DNA of 64,000 nt from Lineus longissimus (Eukaryota > Nemertea > Pilidiophora > Heteronemertea > Lineidae). Position 1 is the stretch's first letter, and each line of letters opens with the position of its first letter. Below, in pieces: positions 49,105 to 59,663 of the stretch. The stretch is taken from the NCBI RefSeq assembly GCF_910592395.1, contig NC_088308.1, positions 6,465,001 through 6,529,000 on the forward strand, written 5' to 3'. Below the pieces are notes generated by a model that did not search any database, was not told the origin of the DNA, and saw only the letters and a list, made by a program, of their open reading frames with translations. Made by a program: the position numbers and the translations under genes.

Positions 49105-49153
49105 CGGAGTGTTAGCGACAAGATAAATCCATACAACTAAGGCTCCTTCGAAG
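49105..49153 (-). CDS. Possible 49-bp microexon
   Basis: On the minus strand CCCCAAGTTTTTTTTAG is a strong acceptor. Forty-nine bases later ACTCCG is followed by GTAAGA, a strong donor. Between them one frame reads FEGALVVWIYLVANTP. The same frame is open well to both sides (49299-49051, 82 codons, with an ATG at the 5' end), so an unspliced small open frame is the alternative. Hydrophobic content suggests a membrane segment. Confidence 0.15.
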
Positions 49154-50160
49154 CTAAAAAAAACTTGGGGAAAATGAAGGATGGATGGACGTGTCAAGAA
49201 CCGCCAGTCGATTGATGGCTGTTCTTCAACTGAGGTACATCTTATTTGATTTTGGACCATTTTTGACGCTAACACTCCTTTGAGGACTTTGAATTGCATT
49301 TCGTAACCGGATACACTGTCTGGAAGTTTTGTTCTGATTTCAGCCGATTGGTGTTGATTCTATCGAACCAAGAGACGATTACATGTAATGAGACACATTG
49401 TGGCCACCGCGATGCCTTAGTCGATTTCACGTATCAACCCTGACTGAGGTGAAATATTTTTTGAACATCTGTCGAGAATCTGTACCACAGTCAACGCCTG
49501 TTACAGCCAAGCCATTTTGTAATCTTTTTGAGTGCTTTGGTTAATGCATGTTCCCCCTCATTGCTTTATAGGAAAACAGATATGACATATGACAGGTAAT
49601 CCCTCATCAAAACTTCATAGACCTTTTCCTGACTGTTGCATGAAAGCACTGAGATCGGTGACATTAAAAAGTTAAATCTCACGAACAGTGGAAATCATTT
49701 CCACTTAAGGGTAAGCATAGCTAATAGCACTGCGAATAAAAAATTGTGGTATTGCAACCGCATCTTTTTGTGCACATCGCTGTGTTCAGACATACTCTGT
49801 GCGTGCTTGTTCATAAACTGGAGAGAACGTCAGCAATAGATTTTAAAAAAACGCATCCATCTTTAGCAGTCGTGAGTACAATAGCATTCCGCGAAGATGA
49901 CGTCACTGCAGCTGCTGCCCTCTATTTCCCCATCGCTGAATTACAGGCAATGTCGGACAAACATGCGGTTTCGTAATGGATTCAGGCTTTCTAACTGGGG
50001 CAGTTAGATTCAATCTGGCACATGTCCGAGTGTTGGAAATACTACATAATTGTTCTGAATATTTCTCTCTCTGACTCTATGGTATCATTCATGTTAAAAA
50101 CAATGCAGGGTCAAAGATAATTGACTTTGAAATAAGCTCAAATGCGTAGAAATAAGTGTC
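49154..50160. other. Unassigned DNA
   Basis: No gene is recognised. At about 49915-49950 a pyrimidine tract and TTACAG precede a nine-codon frame ending in a stop, which is too short to use. Confidence 0.45.
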
Positions 50161-50172
50161 GATGTCCGACTG

Positions 50173-50260
50173 TCACGTGACTAAAACGTCATCAATATCT
50201 TATGCAAATGACCTTGTGAGCTATAAATAGTAACTTCGCGAAATGCTATTGGGTTCTATT
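50173..50260 (+). promoter_or_regulatory. Promoter-like cluster: E-box, octamer, TATA box
   Basis: Within 60 bp lie TCACGTGA (50173-50180), AACGTCAT (50185-50192), the octamer ATGCAAAT (50202-50209) and TATAAATAG (50222-50230). This order and spacing match an RNA polymerase II core promoter with proximal elements. Octamer plus TATA is known from histone and snRNA promoters. Initiation would be expected about 30 bp after the TATA box, near 50252. A hairpin and a short signal-peptide-like frame follow on the same strand. Confidence 0.35.
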
Positions 50261-50263
50261 TCA

Positions 50264-50283
50264 CCTCACAAGCATTTGTGAGG
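50264..50283 (+). other. 8-bp stem, 4-base loop hairpin
   Basis: CCTCACAA and TTGTGAGG are perfect inverted copies around GCAT. If transcription starts near 50252 the hairpin lies at the start of the 5' untranslated region. It does not match the histone stem-loop. Confidence 0.5.
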
Positions 50284-50322
50284 CATATATTTTATCACCC
50301 CCACTGTAATACGCCTCCGATC

Positions 50323-50381
50323 ATGATTTCACCCAATAATGCGCTGTGCATACTGGCGGTATGTTGGTTGTACATCCAAAG
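50323..50381 (+). CDS. Possible first coding exon with signal-peptide-like start
   Basis: About 70 bases after the predicted start site an ATG opens MISPNNALCILAVCWLYIQ, a short polar head followed by a hydrophobic core as in a signal peptide. The frame reaches CAAAG followed by GTAATG, a good donor, and would stop one codon later if unspliced. The exon ends in phase 2. The terminal exon candidate at 51600 needs a different phase, so at least one further exon would be required to join them. Promoter position, start and donor together make this the best gene-start candidate in the window. Confidence 0.22.
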
Positions 50382-50519
50382 GTAATGACCCATTCAACAA
50401 TAGAAAGCTCAAAAGCAGCGGAATGCTTCGTCTTCATCATTTTGATTAGCTCCTTTCACAACATTTAGGAGGTGACACGGACATTTTGGGTGAGGAAATT
50501 ACCATGGTTCCTCAATTTG

Positions 50520-50800
50520 CCGATCTATCATTCTATTTGGCAGTGTACACTGGAGGCCAATAGTCAACGATAATTGCTCTGGGCCACAATGGGGGCTAAT
50601 TGTAAAAGCAATGGTGAAAGCTTTGGGCGCAATCATAGATTTCACCGGTTTATTACTGAGGCCATTGGGTGTGTAGCTCTTGGGAAATCAAATGGGGTGT
50701 TTTTTATGCTGGTCATGATTGCTGAGAATAATGGAGTGACCTGGCAATGGTATTGACGTTAGCAAGTGATAAAGCAATGGCAATACCGATGATGCTATAT
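50520..50800. promoter_or_regulatory. Sox/CCAAT-like motif cluster
   Basis: CCACAATGGGGGCTAATTG, AGCAATGGTGAAAGC, GGCCATTGGGTG, GGCCAATAG and GGCAATGG recur in this segment, giving repeated ACAATGG (Sox) and CCAAT or CCATTG words. The 60-codon open frame across it is unremarkable. It lies 140-420 bp downstream of the candidate first exon and could be an intronic enhancer. Confidence 0.2.
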
Positions 50801-51229
50801 AAGGGTGTTCCGACATTATTCCCAGGATGTATCCAAGTGCATTTCGAAGGCCATAAAATATGTTCGAAATTGTTAGGAGGTGACAAATGTAGAAGAGTTA
50901 TACAAATTGAATAACGTTACCCTAAACTTAATATGGTGGTCTCTTTTTGGTAATTGTTGTAATCAGGGAAAAATTACTTCAAAACTATTCAGGGTTGCGG
51001 AACTCTATCAATTCTATATATATATTCTACTTATTTAGGATATTAAAGTTGGAAACTCTCATCATGTTTCCTTAGTTCAGATGAAGCTTAGTGTATCAAA
51101 GACTTGTTACCATGAATTAGTTATCAAACAGTATATGTACCGCTAATGATTGTTAGCTAAGGAAACAAAACTTCGAACAGCTGAACCACATTAACCTAAT
51201 CCGTCTTGCTGAATGTGCTTGATGAGTTT

Positions 51230-51430
51230 GTTCCTTCAGGTTAATCGCTTGCTATTGCTTCCGAAGACCGAGCACGTTTGCGAGAATTGATTAGGGCAGC
51301 AACATTTCAGTTAGTCGTCTCGCTAATCAAGCTGATCGCGCTAATACAGAGTCAGCAGGATGATGGAGACGATTAATTAAATGCTTTCGAGACAGTTAGG
51401 GTGCATTATTGAGACCACCGATTCACAGCT
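51230..51430. promoter_or_regulatory. GCTAATC/TAATTAA motif cluster
   Basis: TTGATTAGGGC, CGCTAATCAAGC, CGCTAATAC and GATTAATTAAATG lie within about 120 bp. These are K50-type (Otx/Pitx, TAATC) and general homeodomain words. The block is an enhancer candidate upstream of the next exon candidate. Confidence 0.18.
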
Positions 51431-51599
51431 GCCAAGATCCCAAATGTTGAAAAGGCGAAATTTGCCTCACATGCTGACGGCTTTGACAAACGTCTCAATG
51501 TATTTGCTTCGACATCGTTGATTTTATTCTATTCAAAAATACCGTTTTAACTGTCGTTCTAGTTTTCTTGTGCTGCCTCCGCTTCGAAACAAGTTTCAG

Positions 51600-51826
51600 T
51601 GAGACCATGGCAATCCTCCGTTAAGACTTCAGATAACACACAAGAAGGAGAATCGATTAAGTTACATAAATTTTATCAGATCATAACAATTAAAAGCACA
51701 CCAATCCCCCTCGTCTTAGATCCATTTTCGGATGATATATTTGACGAAGTTGGCTACTCATTGGTTTATGTCAAAGAAGTAAACAGAACAGGCGACCTTT
51801 CAGCATGGTTGTCATCATTACAATAA
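51600..51826 (+). CDS. Candidate terminal exon, 75 codons, unknown protein
   Basis: The acceptor region is pyrimidine-rich (TTTTCTTGTGCTGCCTCCGC, then AAGTTTCAG). The frame reads RPWQSSVKTSDNTQEGESIK, then LHKFYQIITIKSTPIPLVLD, then PFSDDIFDEVGYSLVYVKEV and NRTGDLSAWLSSLQ, to a TAA. The pattern of a polar leader followed by alternating hydrophobic residues and acidic turns looks like genuine protein. It contains an NRT glycosylation site. No polyadenylation signal is obvious in the next 100 bases. No family is recognised. Confidence 0.3.
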
Positions 51827-53457
51827 GACGACTGAAGCCAACAATCAGTGGCCAATGGCAGTCATAATGGGCAAATGCCAAGATTGAGCCGCGGGACATA
51901 CAGTGCATGTTATGAACCGGGCAGACCATTATAGGACAATCAAGCCAGAAAATAGCCATCTTCCTTTTCTAGTCATAGGAAGGGCCAGACTCTGAGGCAA
52001 TATCTTTGTACGACAGCTAATGTCCTGATAATGACACGGCTTGGTAAATGTTTGACTGACGACTATCTGACCAGTCATTGTGTACATATATGATATCATG
52101 GTCATGTTTTTCGTAATAGGAGAAAGCCATATCCGAACTGAAGAAAACAGGATTTGAAGATAAAACAATTTATCGATGGTCAACTGGTCGCATTGCTAGA
52201 CTGAACCTTAACAAAACTAGTCAGGTAGTTCCAATTGCCCGTGACTGATAATAATTTCTTGCGCAACTTTTTGGAATATGGTACAATGCCCTTCCGCATG
52301 GTGGTAATTCTATTTTGATGTCTTTGTCATGTCCTCGTTCATAGCCTACGGGAATACTTGTACCGGTGCATCTGGCTAATGAATCGCGATAATTAGTTCA
52401 GACAGTAGTCATATTTGAAGTGAAGCAGACATGATAATCTACTTATGATTAACTTGATTACAGTGAAGACATTTTGAATGATTAGATATTTGTGGATATG
52501 TTCTGGTTAATCAGACGTGTTTGCAGACTAGGTGAGTAGATTTATCAGTGACAGCAACATACACGTCTCTGAAATAGAGACAGATGCAACACAACTTCTA
52601 GGACGAATGAACGTTTCCTGGATTTCTTTAAATTGCTAAACTTTTCGGGTGTTCTGTTTTTGCGGATTCCATGAATAACCTATATTCGCAAAATAATATT
52701 TTGTTATTGAAAAAAAGAAATTTGATAATCGGCCAAAATCAAAATCGTAAAAATTAAGGTCATTAAAAAAAAGGCAAATTCGCAAGACAGCAAAGTACAG
52801 AGATCACAAACATGTTGTGGTTTACAGTGGGCAAGAGTTACATTTTTTCATAAGCTTGGTCGAAATTATCAAGGTCACCTAATTAGGTTGTTAAAGCACT
52901 CTCATTTAGAATTTTCGTCTCAGTCATGACAAGGGAGTTGAATACGATTGATCGAACGACATCAAGAAAGACTGGTTGCCCCACTTCCTACTCGAGTAAA
53001 TGTACGTTATAGGGCAAGCTACAGTTTGTTGACCAGATGACGGTCATTCAGCGGGCATAGAAAAAAGATGATGGTCATTCAGCGAGCATACGTATCGAAA
53101 AAAGATTTATCATCATTGGTTTTGACAAACATAACCAGCAAGAAGTGATAAAGGTAGCTATCGAATCGATGCAGACCACAAAAACTATATCTTGACATGT
53201 CAAATACGTGTTCAGAAGTTGCATCAAGTTGTTTGTGTTAGCCAAATAGAAATGCACTAATAGTACTAACACACTCGGGTACAAACTACTATATGTGGTA
53301 AGATATTGCGTTTCCTCGCGATTAGTTGGGTAAGGAGAGAGAGAAAAGAAATAACTCCAAACTGCATCCCTAGTGTCTAGATACCGGACGTATTTCATTA
53401 CCCTGTATCTTTTTCCTAGGCTGCACTTTTAAACTGATAGCTTCTTACATGTCTCAC
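51827..53457. other. Unassigned DNA with a 2-copy tandem
   Basis: GGTCATTCAGCG-GCATA is duplicated in tandem at about 53042-53092. A 107-codon minus-strand frame (53398-53075), with an ATG start and hydrophobic stretches, begins 59 bp downstream of the exon candidate that follows. It lies in another phase and overlaps the tandem, so I do not call it. Confidence 0.45.
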
Positions 53458-53677
53458 GTTGAATTCGTTGCATAAAACATGCCATATTCCTCTTTTTGTC
53501 TTTGGCTTCTATGTTCTACCGACTGCTCTTTGAATGGTAGATGGAAAAAGTCTTGATTCTCATCAATTAATGTACACCTGGCAATAATTTTCTGACCTTT
53601 CCAACCGAAGGAAGAAAAGTAAAATCTACAATTAATGCCGTCAACAATCGAACTAAGACTGAGGTAGTTATCAAGCA
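53458..53677 (-). CDS. Candidate internal exon, about 73 codons, unknown protein
   Basis: Minus strand: a modest acceptor (ATGATTAATCAG) opens a 220-bp segment with two leading and two trailing bases. It ends at TCAAC followed by GTGAGA, a strong donor. The peptide reads LDNYLSLSSIVDGINCRFYF, then SSFGWKGQKIIARCTLIDEN, then HLPFKEQSVEHRSQRQKEEY. It has a hydrophobic first half with two cysteines and a charged, glutamine-rich second half. If unspliced, a stop follows the donor at once, which is what a donor overlapping TGA would give. No family is recognised. Confidence 0.3.
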
Positions 53678-54119
53678 CTGATTAATCATTTTAATGCCGA
53701 ATGTTGGTAGCCTCACACACTCGTGTGCACATCAAAGATATGGGACATTATATACTTTGAATAATGTTTTGCATCAATCAAAATTTCAGTGAACATGGTT
53801 AACGAACTACATTCATGTCTTTCTCCGCGTAGAAATCTGAAAACATAGACAGTCTGAGTTAATAGGAAAAGAACCTACTTTGTTTAATCAACTTGTGACC
53901 AATTTCTGAATTTGGGTATTAGCCTAGCGTTCGCATAATCATTCAATTCTGAACTGAGTTCACGATATTTCCAAGCCCTTTTAATACACATCTCGGCAGC
54001 TTAATCTAAATACTGATAGGAATCATTCCTTATTCTGTCTGATATCAATTTTATTGTAATACATGCTGAGCAGTGCGAGACGGAGCTGCCAGTAAGTAGC
54101 TATAATATGGGATCATGAA
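53678..54119. other. Unassigned DNA
   Basis: No feature recognised. Confidence 0.5.
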
Positions 54120-54480
54120 AAAGTTTTAATCTTCCCTATGCTTGGCAAATACTGTTATGAAGATTGGCATTAATTTCATTAATGGACTGGGAGGCAAAAC
54201 GTGTATCATGTTCATGGCTGGGTAACAGATACTGTCCTGCTTATCATATGTTTGCCTTGAAACTTCACATTTATTGACAGCTGAATTATATCAGGCAGCC
54301 TGTTGGTTATCGCAATATGAAGAGCTGCTTTCAAATTTCCGTGCAATATACTGCAACACAGTCACGCATACCCAGCGAATTAAAGATTGACAGGATAAAT
54401 TAGTGTGAGTTTTTTTTCACATTTCCAATCAGATTTTTTTCTTCAAAATGTTTTCGATTGCCTAATGAGAGCTGAGATTA
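54120..54480. promoter_or_regulatory. TALE/homeodomain motif block (enhancer-like)
   Basis: The segment contains TTTATTGACAGCTG (54271-54284), AAAGATTGACAGG (54383-54395), GCATTAATTTCATTAATGG and GCCTAATGAGAGC. TGACAG is the MEIS/PREP/TGIF core, and GATTGACAG adds a PBX half-site. The text is complex, with intermixed motifs, and resembles deeply conserved non-coding DNA of developmental loci. Function is inferred only from motif density. Confidence 0.25.
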
Positions 54481-55496
54481 TAATTTCAGATTTTGTTTAC
54501 AATGACTTACACAACTTTAGCAGTTCATAGTTTAGTGAATGAGTTTTTGTTTAAAATCATCCTCCAGTTTCGAGAAAGTACTGTTAAATCAGTGGCTTTT
54601 GATTGCCATGAGAAGTGGTTGTCATACATGTGTAGGCCGCCAATCACCGTAATCAAACAACACTTTCTAACAATAACTTTCAAAGTTACCTTCTAGTTTT
54701 GAATTGGCGTTTACTGTTGCGAACTCTTCAAACAACCCAGTAGGTCTATATGTGGTGCTAGCAACATTGTTAGCTATTTCCTGTCGAGATATGTTTTTTA
54801 AAAGTAACTTTCTGTCCATTAACTTCCAAGCTCATTTATGTGAAATAATCAAATACGATGTACTTAGTAATTGAAGGTAAGGATGCAGTACAAATCTTTC
54901 GGTTGATATGGTTTGTATATCAGTACCAGCTAGTGGACACAAAAACAATCATCTACAATATCAAGCTTTCCCTTCAGTAACAACATGAACAAGGTGATCA
55001 ATAGCCTCGGACGCCAGCTGCCACAAAGGTCAGAAAATGTCGGGGAATCTGTCATCACTCTCTGCTCTACTCCGTGGTAGACTTAACCTTCATTTGCATG
55101 GGATAATCACATTATGACATGACAAAACATCCATCCTAGTACAAGTTTTTAGTGTAACGACCAAAAGTTCTTTTCACGATAGCACGATCTACGATACAAG
55201 TAAAATTATGTAATGCTGTTAATTCCTATTATTCTCTGCATAATATTTCGTTACTCAATACATGTCCATGCAATGACTTAATACTAGGCCTGCGAATCTA
55301 GGTCCTTGTTTTCTTCCAATTACCTCACATGTACTTTATTATTCGACCTGCTATCACTAACATTCTATGAATGATGGTTGCCACTGTTTTGATACAATAA
55401 AACATGAAATGAAACAAGAAATTACCCCTTGCCAATATTATGGTGAACATTGAAGCGTCATGTTCAATTAAACAAAACATCATTTTCTGTTTTCAG
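54481..55496. other. Unassigned DNA
   Basis: No gene or repeat is recognised. An ATG at 55440 is in frame with, and just before, the next exon candidate. Confidence 0.5.
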
Positions 55497-55700
55497 TTTT
55501 CTGATGACAACTTAGGTAAATCTAAAACATGCTTCATCAGACATCCGTACGGAGACTCTCCCAGTGGGATCAGAACATACATAATGGCTTATTCACATCG
55601 AGAAACAGCGAGGTCAGGAGAGATACTATTGGAATGTTCTGTCTGTCATACCAAATTGACTGCCTTCGGTAAACGGACTGCTAATCAAGAGAAACAATGA
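55497..55700 (+). CDS. Candidate exon, 67 codons, unknown protein
   Basis: CATTTTCTGTTTTCAG is close to an ideal acceptor and starts the exon in phase 0. The frame reads FSDDNLGKSKTCFIRHPYGD, then SGIRTYIMAYSHRETARSGE, then ILLECSVCHTKLTAFGKRTA, to a TGA. The C-x-x-C in the last part and the regular charge pattern are protein-like. A weaker GTAAAC donor at 55669 could end it earlier. The alternative is a single 86-codon frame starting at the in-frame ATG at 55440, which reads straight through the acceptor. No family is recognised. Confidence 0.3.
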   Translation, partial: FSDDNLGKSKTCFIRHPYGDSPSGIRTYIMAYSHRETARSGEILLECSVCHTKLTAFGKRTANQEKQ

Positions 55701-55905
55701 CATATACATGTATTTAAATGTGCTGACACGTAATTTAGACACGAATTCGTGTACAGATACGTGGATCCATTCTTTTGGGAGTTTTGCGGATGAACATAAT
55801 TACACGCTAAATGTATGTGGCGTATCGAATATAATTGGCATATTTGAGAGAGTGGCGTGTGGACTACTAGTTATAGGCTGACAGACGCGACGACCTTGTT
55901 GGCTT

Positions 55906-55962
55906 GTTGACAGCTGTGTGACGCTGGGTTTATAAAGGGTTCACTCTGTCACTGTTACGTTT
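55906..55962 (+). promoter_or_regulatory. TATA-box promoter candidate
   Basis: TATAAAGG at 55931-55938 follows TTGACAGCTGTGTGACGC (from 55907), an E-box/TALE composite. An initiator-like CTGTCACTG lies about 20-25 bp after the TATA box. It could start a plus-strand transcript containing the next exon candidate. It is weaker than the cluster at 50.2 kb. Confidence 0.2.
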
Positions 55963-56360
55963 CACTGGTCACGAGTTAAGGGTTGATGAGAGGTACCACC
56001 AATTTGGCTAGAACTTGAAATCTAAAAGCAATTGAATATATTTCAAAACAAATCGAATGGCAATTTCAATGGTGGGAAGTTGTTCTTTGTTTTCTAGAGA
56101 ACGGCCTCCCAGGTTTTTAATTTCCATTTAAAAGTTGACTTTACGGTACCAAGGTATTTTAGAATCGGCATTTTAGAGCGAATCTGATCATCGTCATCTT
56201 GAGACAGCCAGTATGCAACTTCCCCTGCAGGAATCCCGGCATATGCGAATCAATCAGATAAGCGAGCCATTGGGGTATGGTCCCTTGACTTATCTGATTC
56301 CAGTACGAGATAGTAGGTAACATCGCCCATATCGAATGTCCCTATCTTGCCATTTGTTAG

Positions 56361-56535
56361 GAATGACAATCACAATGACTACCGGGTTTTCCTTATATCT
56401 GGAAGATGCGATCAGGTCTCGGGGGACATTCGACTGACTGTAGAAGTGTTTGAGAGACACGACCAAATGATCATGACACATTTATATATACAAAGTCGAT
56501 GCCGTGAATGCTTCAGAGAGTCAGAGAGTGCCTAG
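56361..56535 (+). CDS. Candidate terminal exon, 57 codons, unknown protein
   Basis: CCCTATCTTGCCATTTGTTAG gives a pyrimidine-rich acceptor. The frame, starting with the third base of a codon, reads NDNHNDYRVFLISGRCDQVS, then GDIRLTVEVFERHDQMIMTH, then LYIQSRCRECFRESESA, to a TAG. Alternating hydrophobic residues suggest beta strands followed by a cysteine-containing charged tail. The minus strand is also open here but lacks such signals. Phase does not match the donor at 55669, so the two are not directly consecutive exons. Confidence 0.25.
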
Positions 56536-56790
56536 TTAGCAGAAGTGCAGCAGTCGCTATACCTTTGGCTGAGGGATGGTTGGACACGCCATAACAACAG
56601 AAGCCATCTGCTCGTTGGCTCCTTTATGTAATTAAAGGACGCCAATCCACCTGTCCAGCACGTAGCATCTGATATAAGAGACCAACGCTGATTGGCCTGG
56701 CTGTATTGGGTACGATACCTGATTTCTTATGCCAAGATAATTACCCCGTCTTCGGCACCGACGTTATTAAGGGAATCACTATGACCTGGG

Positions 56791-56862
56791 TATCATCATC
56801 ATCATCATTATCGTAACTGTCGTCGTCATCTCCATCGTCATTGTTATCATCAACATCATCGA
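56791..56862. repeat. Interrupted TCA/TCG trinucleotide repeat
   Basis: Runs of TCATCATCATCATCAT are followed by degenerate TCG, TCC and TCA triplets over about 70 bp. It is a simple-sequence repeat. Confidence 0.9.
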
Positions 56863-57355
56863 ATCATGACCAACAAACTGAGATACAATATAAGTAAGAT
56901 GTAAAACGCAATGGACGGGTCACGCACAACCCGAAACCCAGTAAAGGTAAATGGTTTAAAATATGGGTTGATATCGGCAACATTCTATAGGAAATATTTT
57001 CTCAATAATAAAAGATAATGAAAAACAAAATCAATCAAACCAGAAAAATCCGTTATGCATTTGAACGCAAGAAAATATTGATCTGTTTTACTTCAACGTG
57101 AAAATAACAAATTGGGCCATTATCTTTCAACGATTTACCTTTGTGAGTTCCTTCGAGGACACAAGATGCACCAGCTCGTAGGAGAATAAAAACCTTTCAT
57201 CATTGTTACACTGATTTTTCCGAACATGCCTCAGCTGCAAATTCTATTTTCATGTAATGTTCCCGCGCACTGTAGCCAAGGGCGCAAACAACGCTAATGG
57301 CTATTGGCAGAAATGGGAGATGAGAAATTCTAGTGTGGATTAGATATGACAACGC

Positions 57356-57589
57356 ATGGGAGTCGTGACGCTGGGAGAATTCATCGGAGGGGTAATCTTG
57401 ATCTTGATCTGTTGTTTGTGTCCTAAACAGGACTGTACATTGGCATCTCTATACATACCAGAACAATGCTTCTTTAGTGAAAATAAAAGTATGCTTGTGC
57501 TAACGAATGATAGTGTCCTCGGTATTAACATTGGCTTATTGACGACGCCAATTTTTTTAGTTGAGTCTTACCAAAATCACTCTCCATAA
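57356..57589 (+). CDS. Possible small membrane protein or first exon (77 codons)
   Basis: The ATG is in a favourable context (GC before it, G after it). The peptide starts MGVVTLGEFIGGVILILICC, a clear hydrophobic segment, followed by LCPKQDCTLASLYIPEQCFF and a mixed tail. This resembles a signal anchor with cysteines. An acceptor-like CCTAAACAG lies inside at 57430. No TATA box is seen close upstream. No family is recognised, and the length is unremarkable. Confidence 0.18.
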   Translation: MGVVTLGEFIGGVILILICCLCPKQDCTLASLYIPEQCFFSENKSMLVLTNDSVLGINIGLLTTPIFLVESYQNHSP

Positions 57590-59663
57590 GCGACGTCGAC
57601 CTATAAAGTATCTACAGAAAGGTGAAACAGGCCATTAAAATCACTTACATGTAGGAAAGGAGATTCACTAAAAATGTACATCCATTCAGAAAGAGTAAAA
57701 GATTTATTCGCGGCTTTGCTGCTTTTTAAGTCACTGGTCCTTTACAAAAAGCACTTACATGCACTGCTGATGACTGAAACGCTCTGTGACTCTTTTACCG
57801 TGTCGTGCAGAGTCCGGAGAAAAAATCGACTCATGCAATCTTGCATGTAGCTTTATCGTTAGAAATCACTGTTTTTTCCTCCTCAGTTTCTTGTTTAGAA
57901 CATTCCTAGTTTTGATAGTCTAAAGCTACTGTTGTGAAAAGCAATTTGCTGAAATTTGACTATTTTATCAAACTTCAGTTGATTTAATAGCCTCTTCGGA
58001 AATTTGACCGGACAGTTATTCAAAATGGCTGCAGTGTCCGTTGCCCTTTCGTACGCATGGTACCGAGATTATATTTGAATCTAAAGGCGGTGCCAACTAA
58101 ATACTTCCAATGGAGATATGCATATTCAATTTTTATGTCTTTTTTCACATCAGACATGCCAGAGGTCATGGTATCTACTGATCATTATCTATTTAATAAA
58201 TCATTTGGAACTGAGCTGTGCGAAACAAATTTGCAATAACTTAGCCCCCTGGTCTAGATCTACCCTGATTCGTGGTATTGTAATCACTTGCCCGGTCTAG
58301 CTGGTGGCAACCATCATTTTTTTTCAATTCGTTCACTGCCAGAGCAATCATTTATTTTGCCTGTTGCACTTAACCAATTTTTTTTTAATCAGAAAAATCA
58401 TTGAACTTGATTTAATTTTTCACAAAAATGCTTCTATATTGACCATAACATTAAAAAAATTAATTGATGTCTGAAGAATATCATGCAGTGCTCTGAGTAA
58501 AAATTCGATCCTCTGTCGTTTTTGCCCCCCAATCGCCAAAATCTGCATGTTTCTGGTATATAACGATTCCAAACCCTGAAAATGCCAAACAGCTGCCCCA
58601 CACGCTACGCTGTTGCATTCAAGTTACAGTACTCGTGTCATCTAGTGTTATGGTTGAGAGCCCTTTCGTTTCACAACGAGTTTGGCAGTGCTGATGAGAG
58701 GTTTTTGGTTCAGAACGTGTTTGGCAGTGAAAAAGTCAAAACAATGACCCAGCCCTCTGGGATACCGTGACGGACAGATAGTTGCTCAAAAAAAGTCGCG
58801 AAACTTACTAATATCGAGCGTCCACTCTTCCTTGGCGCAATCTCATTCTCTGATCCACCATCGTATAGTGAACAGTTAACGCCAAGTTAGTAAATAACCT
58901 CTTTTGAACAGCCGAGTCCAGGGAGGTAAAGGAGGAATCAGCCCAATTAGGAATTTCGATCAGTCTTGTCATCCGCACTTAAGGCATTTGTATGATAGAT
59001 TACATTGACGTCTGGTTCAAAAAGCAACAACTCGTTCTTAGCCTTCTCTGGGGATAACATATTACAATGTGGCGAATATTTTGACGAATTTGATTAATAT
59101 AGCCTACGGCATCGGTGTCACCCTTAATAAGCAAGGTGGTGAACGACAAATGAAAACTGAGCCATCGAGATCAAAAAGCACGGTTACCGGACAGGTAATA
59201 ATGTGAAAACAGTTACGAATTCCAAAGAGAGGAAGTAGAGATACATGCCCCAAGCCGAGCAAAATATTATAAATTCACAGACTTCAGGTGTCCAGGATAT
59301 ACGTATCAAGGCTGAAGTAGTATTCTTTCGATATCATCATTCGGCTAAACTTGTCAAATCTAATAACAGGACTGATTTCAAGACATGATATTGTCTCAAT
59401 TACCCAACCCGAGTCTGTTTTTTATTCTTTTCACACGTTAGAAGGCAAACTACTTAGTGTGTATTATTAAGTGTATTATTGTTTATCTTGTGAATCAGTC
59501 GAGATTGCTCCTCGTAAACTCACCCCATAAAGACAGAGAATGGACCATTTGCCAAAAAACTCTCGGGCAGCTGGAAAGGAACCAGGCCAGCTCGCTACTG
59601 ACCGAACAAGGATAACAAGCTAAACCAAGGGGTCGCCCACGTGAGCTGAATTGAGCAGTCGTA
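57590..59663. other. Unassigned DNA with scattered TGGCAGTG words
   Basis: TTCACTGCCA near 58330 and GTTTGGCAGTGAAA near 58720 are inverted, and GAGTTTGGCAGTG occurs at 58679. They might mark an old inverted-repeat element of about 400 bp, but the arms are too short to claim. No gene is recognised. Confidence 0.4.

Noticed and set aside
50469-50572. Acceptor followed by 34 open codons (EVTRTFWVRKLP...)
   Set aside because: Briefly recalls a receptor-channel loop, but phase does not match the first-exon candidate and the frame is short enough to be random.
53075-53398. 107-codon hydrophobic minus-strand frame resembling membrane segments
   Set aside because: Overlaps a tandem duplication, shows no receptor or channel motif, and is out of phase with the nearby exon candidate.
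57590-58740. Possible element bounded by TTCACTGCCA and its complement
   Set aside because: Shared arms are only about 10 bp and no target duplication is seen.
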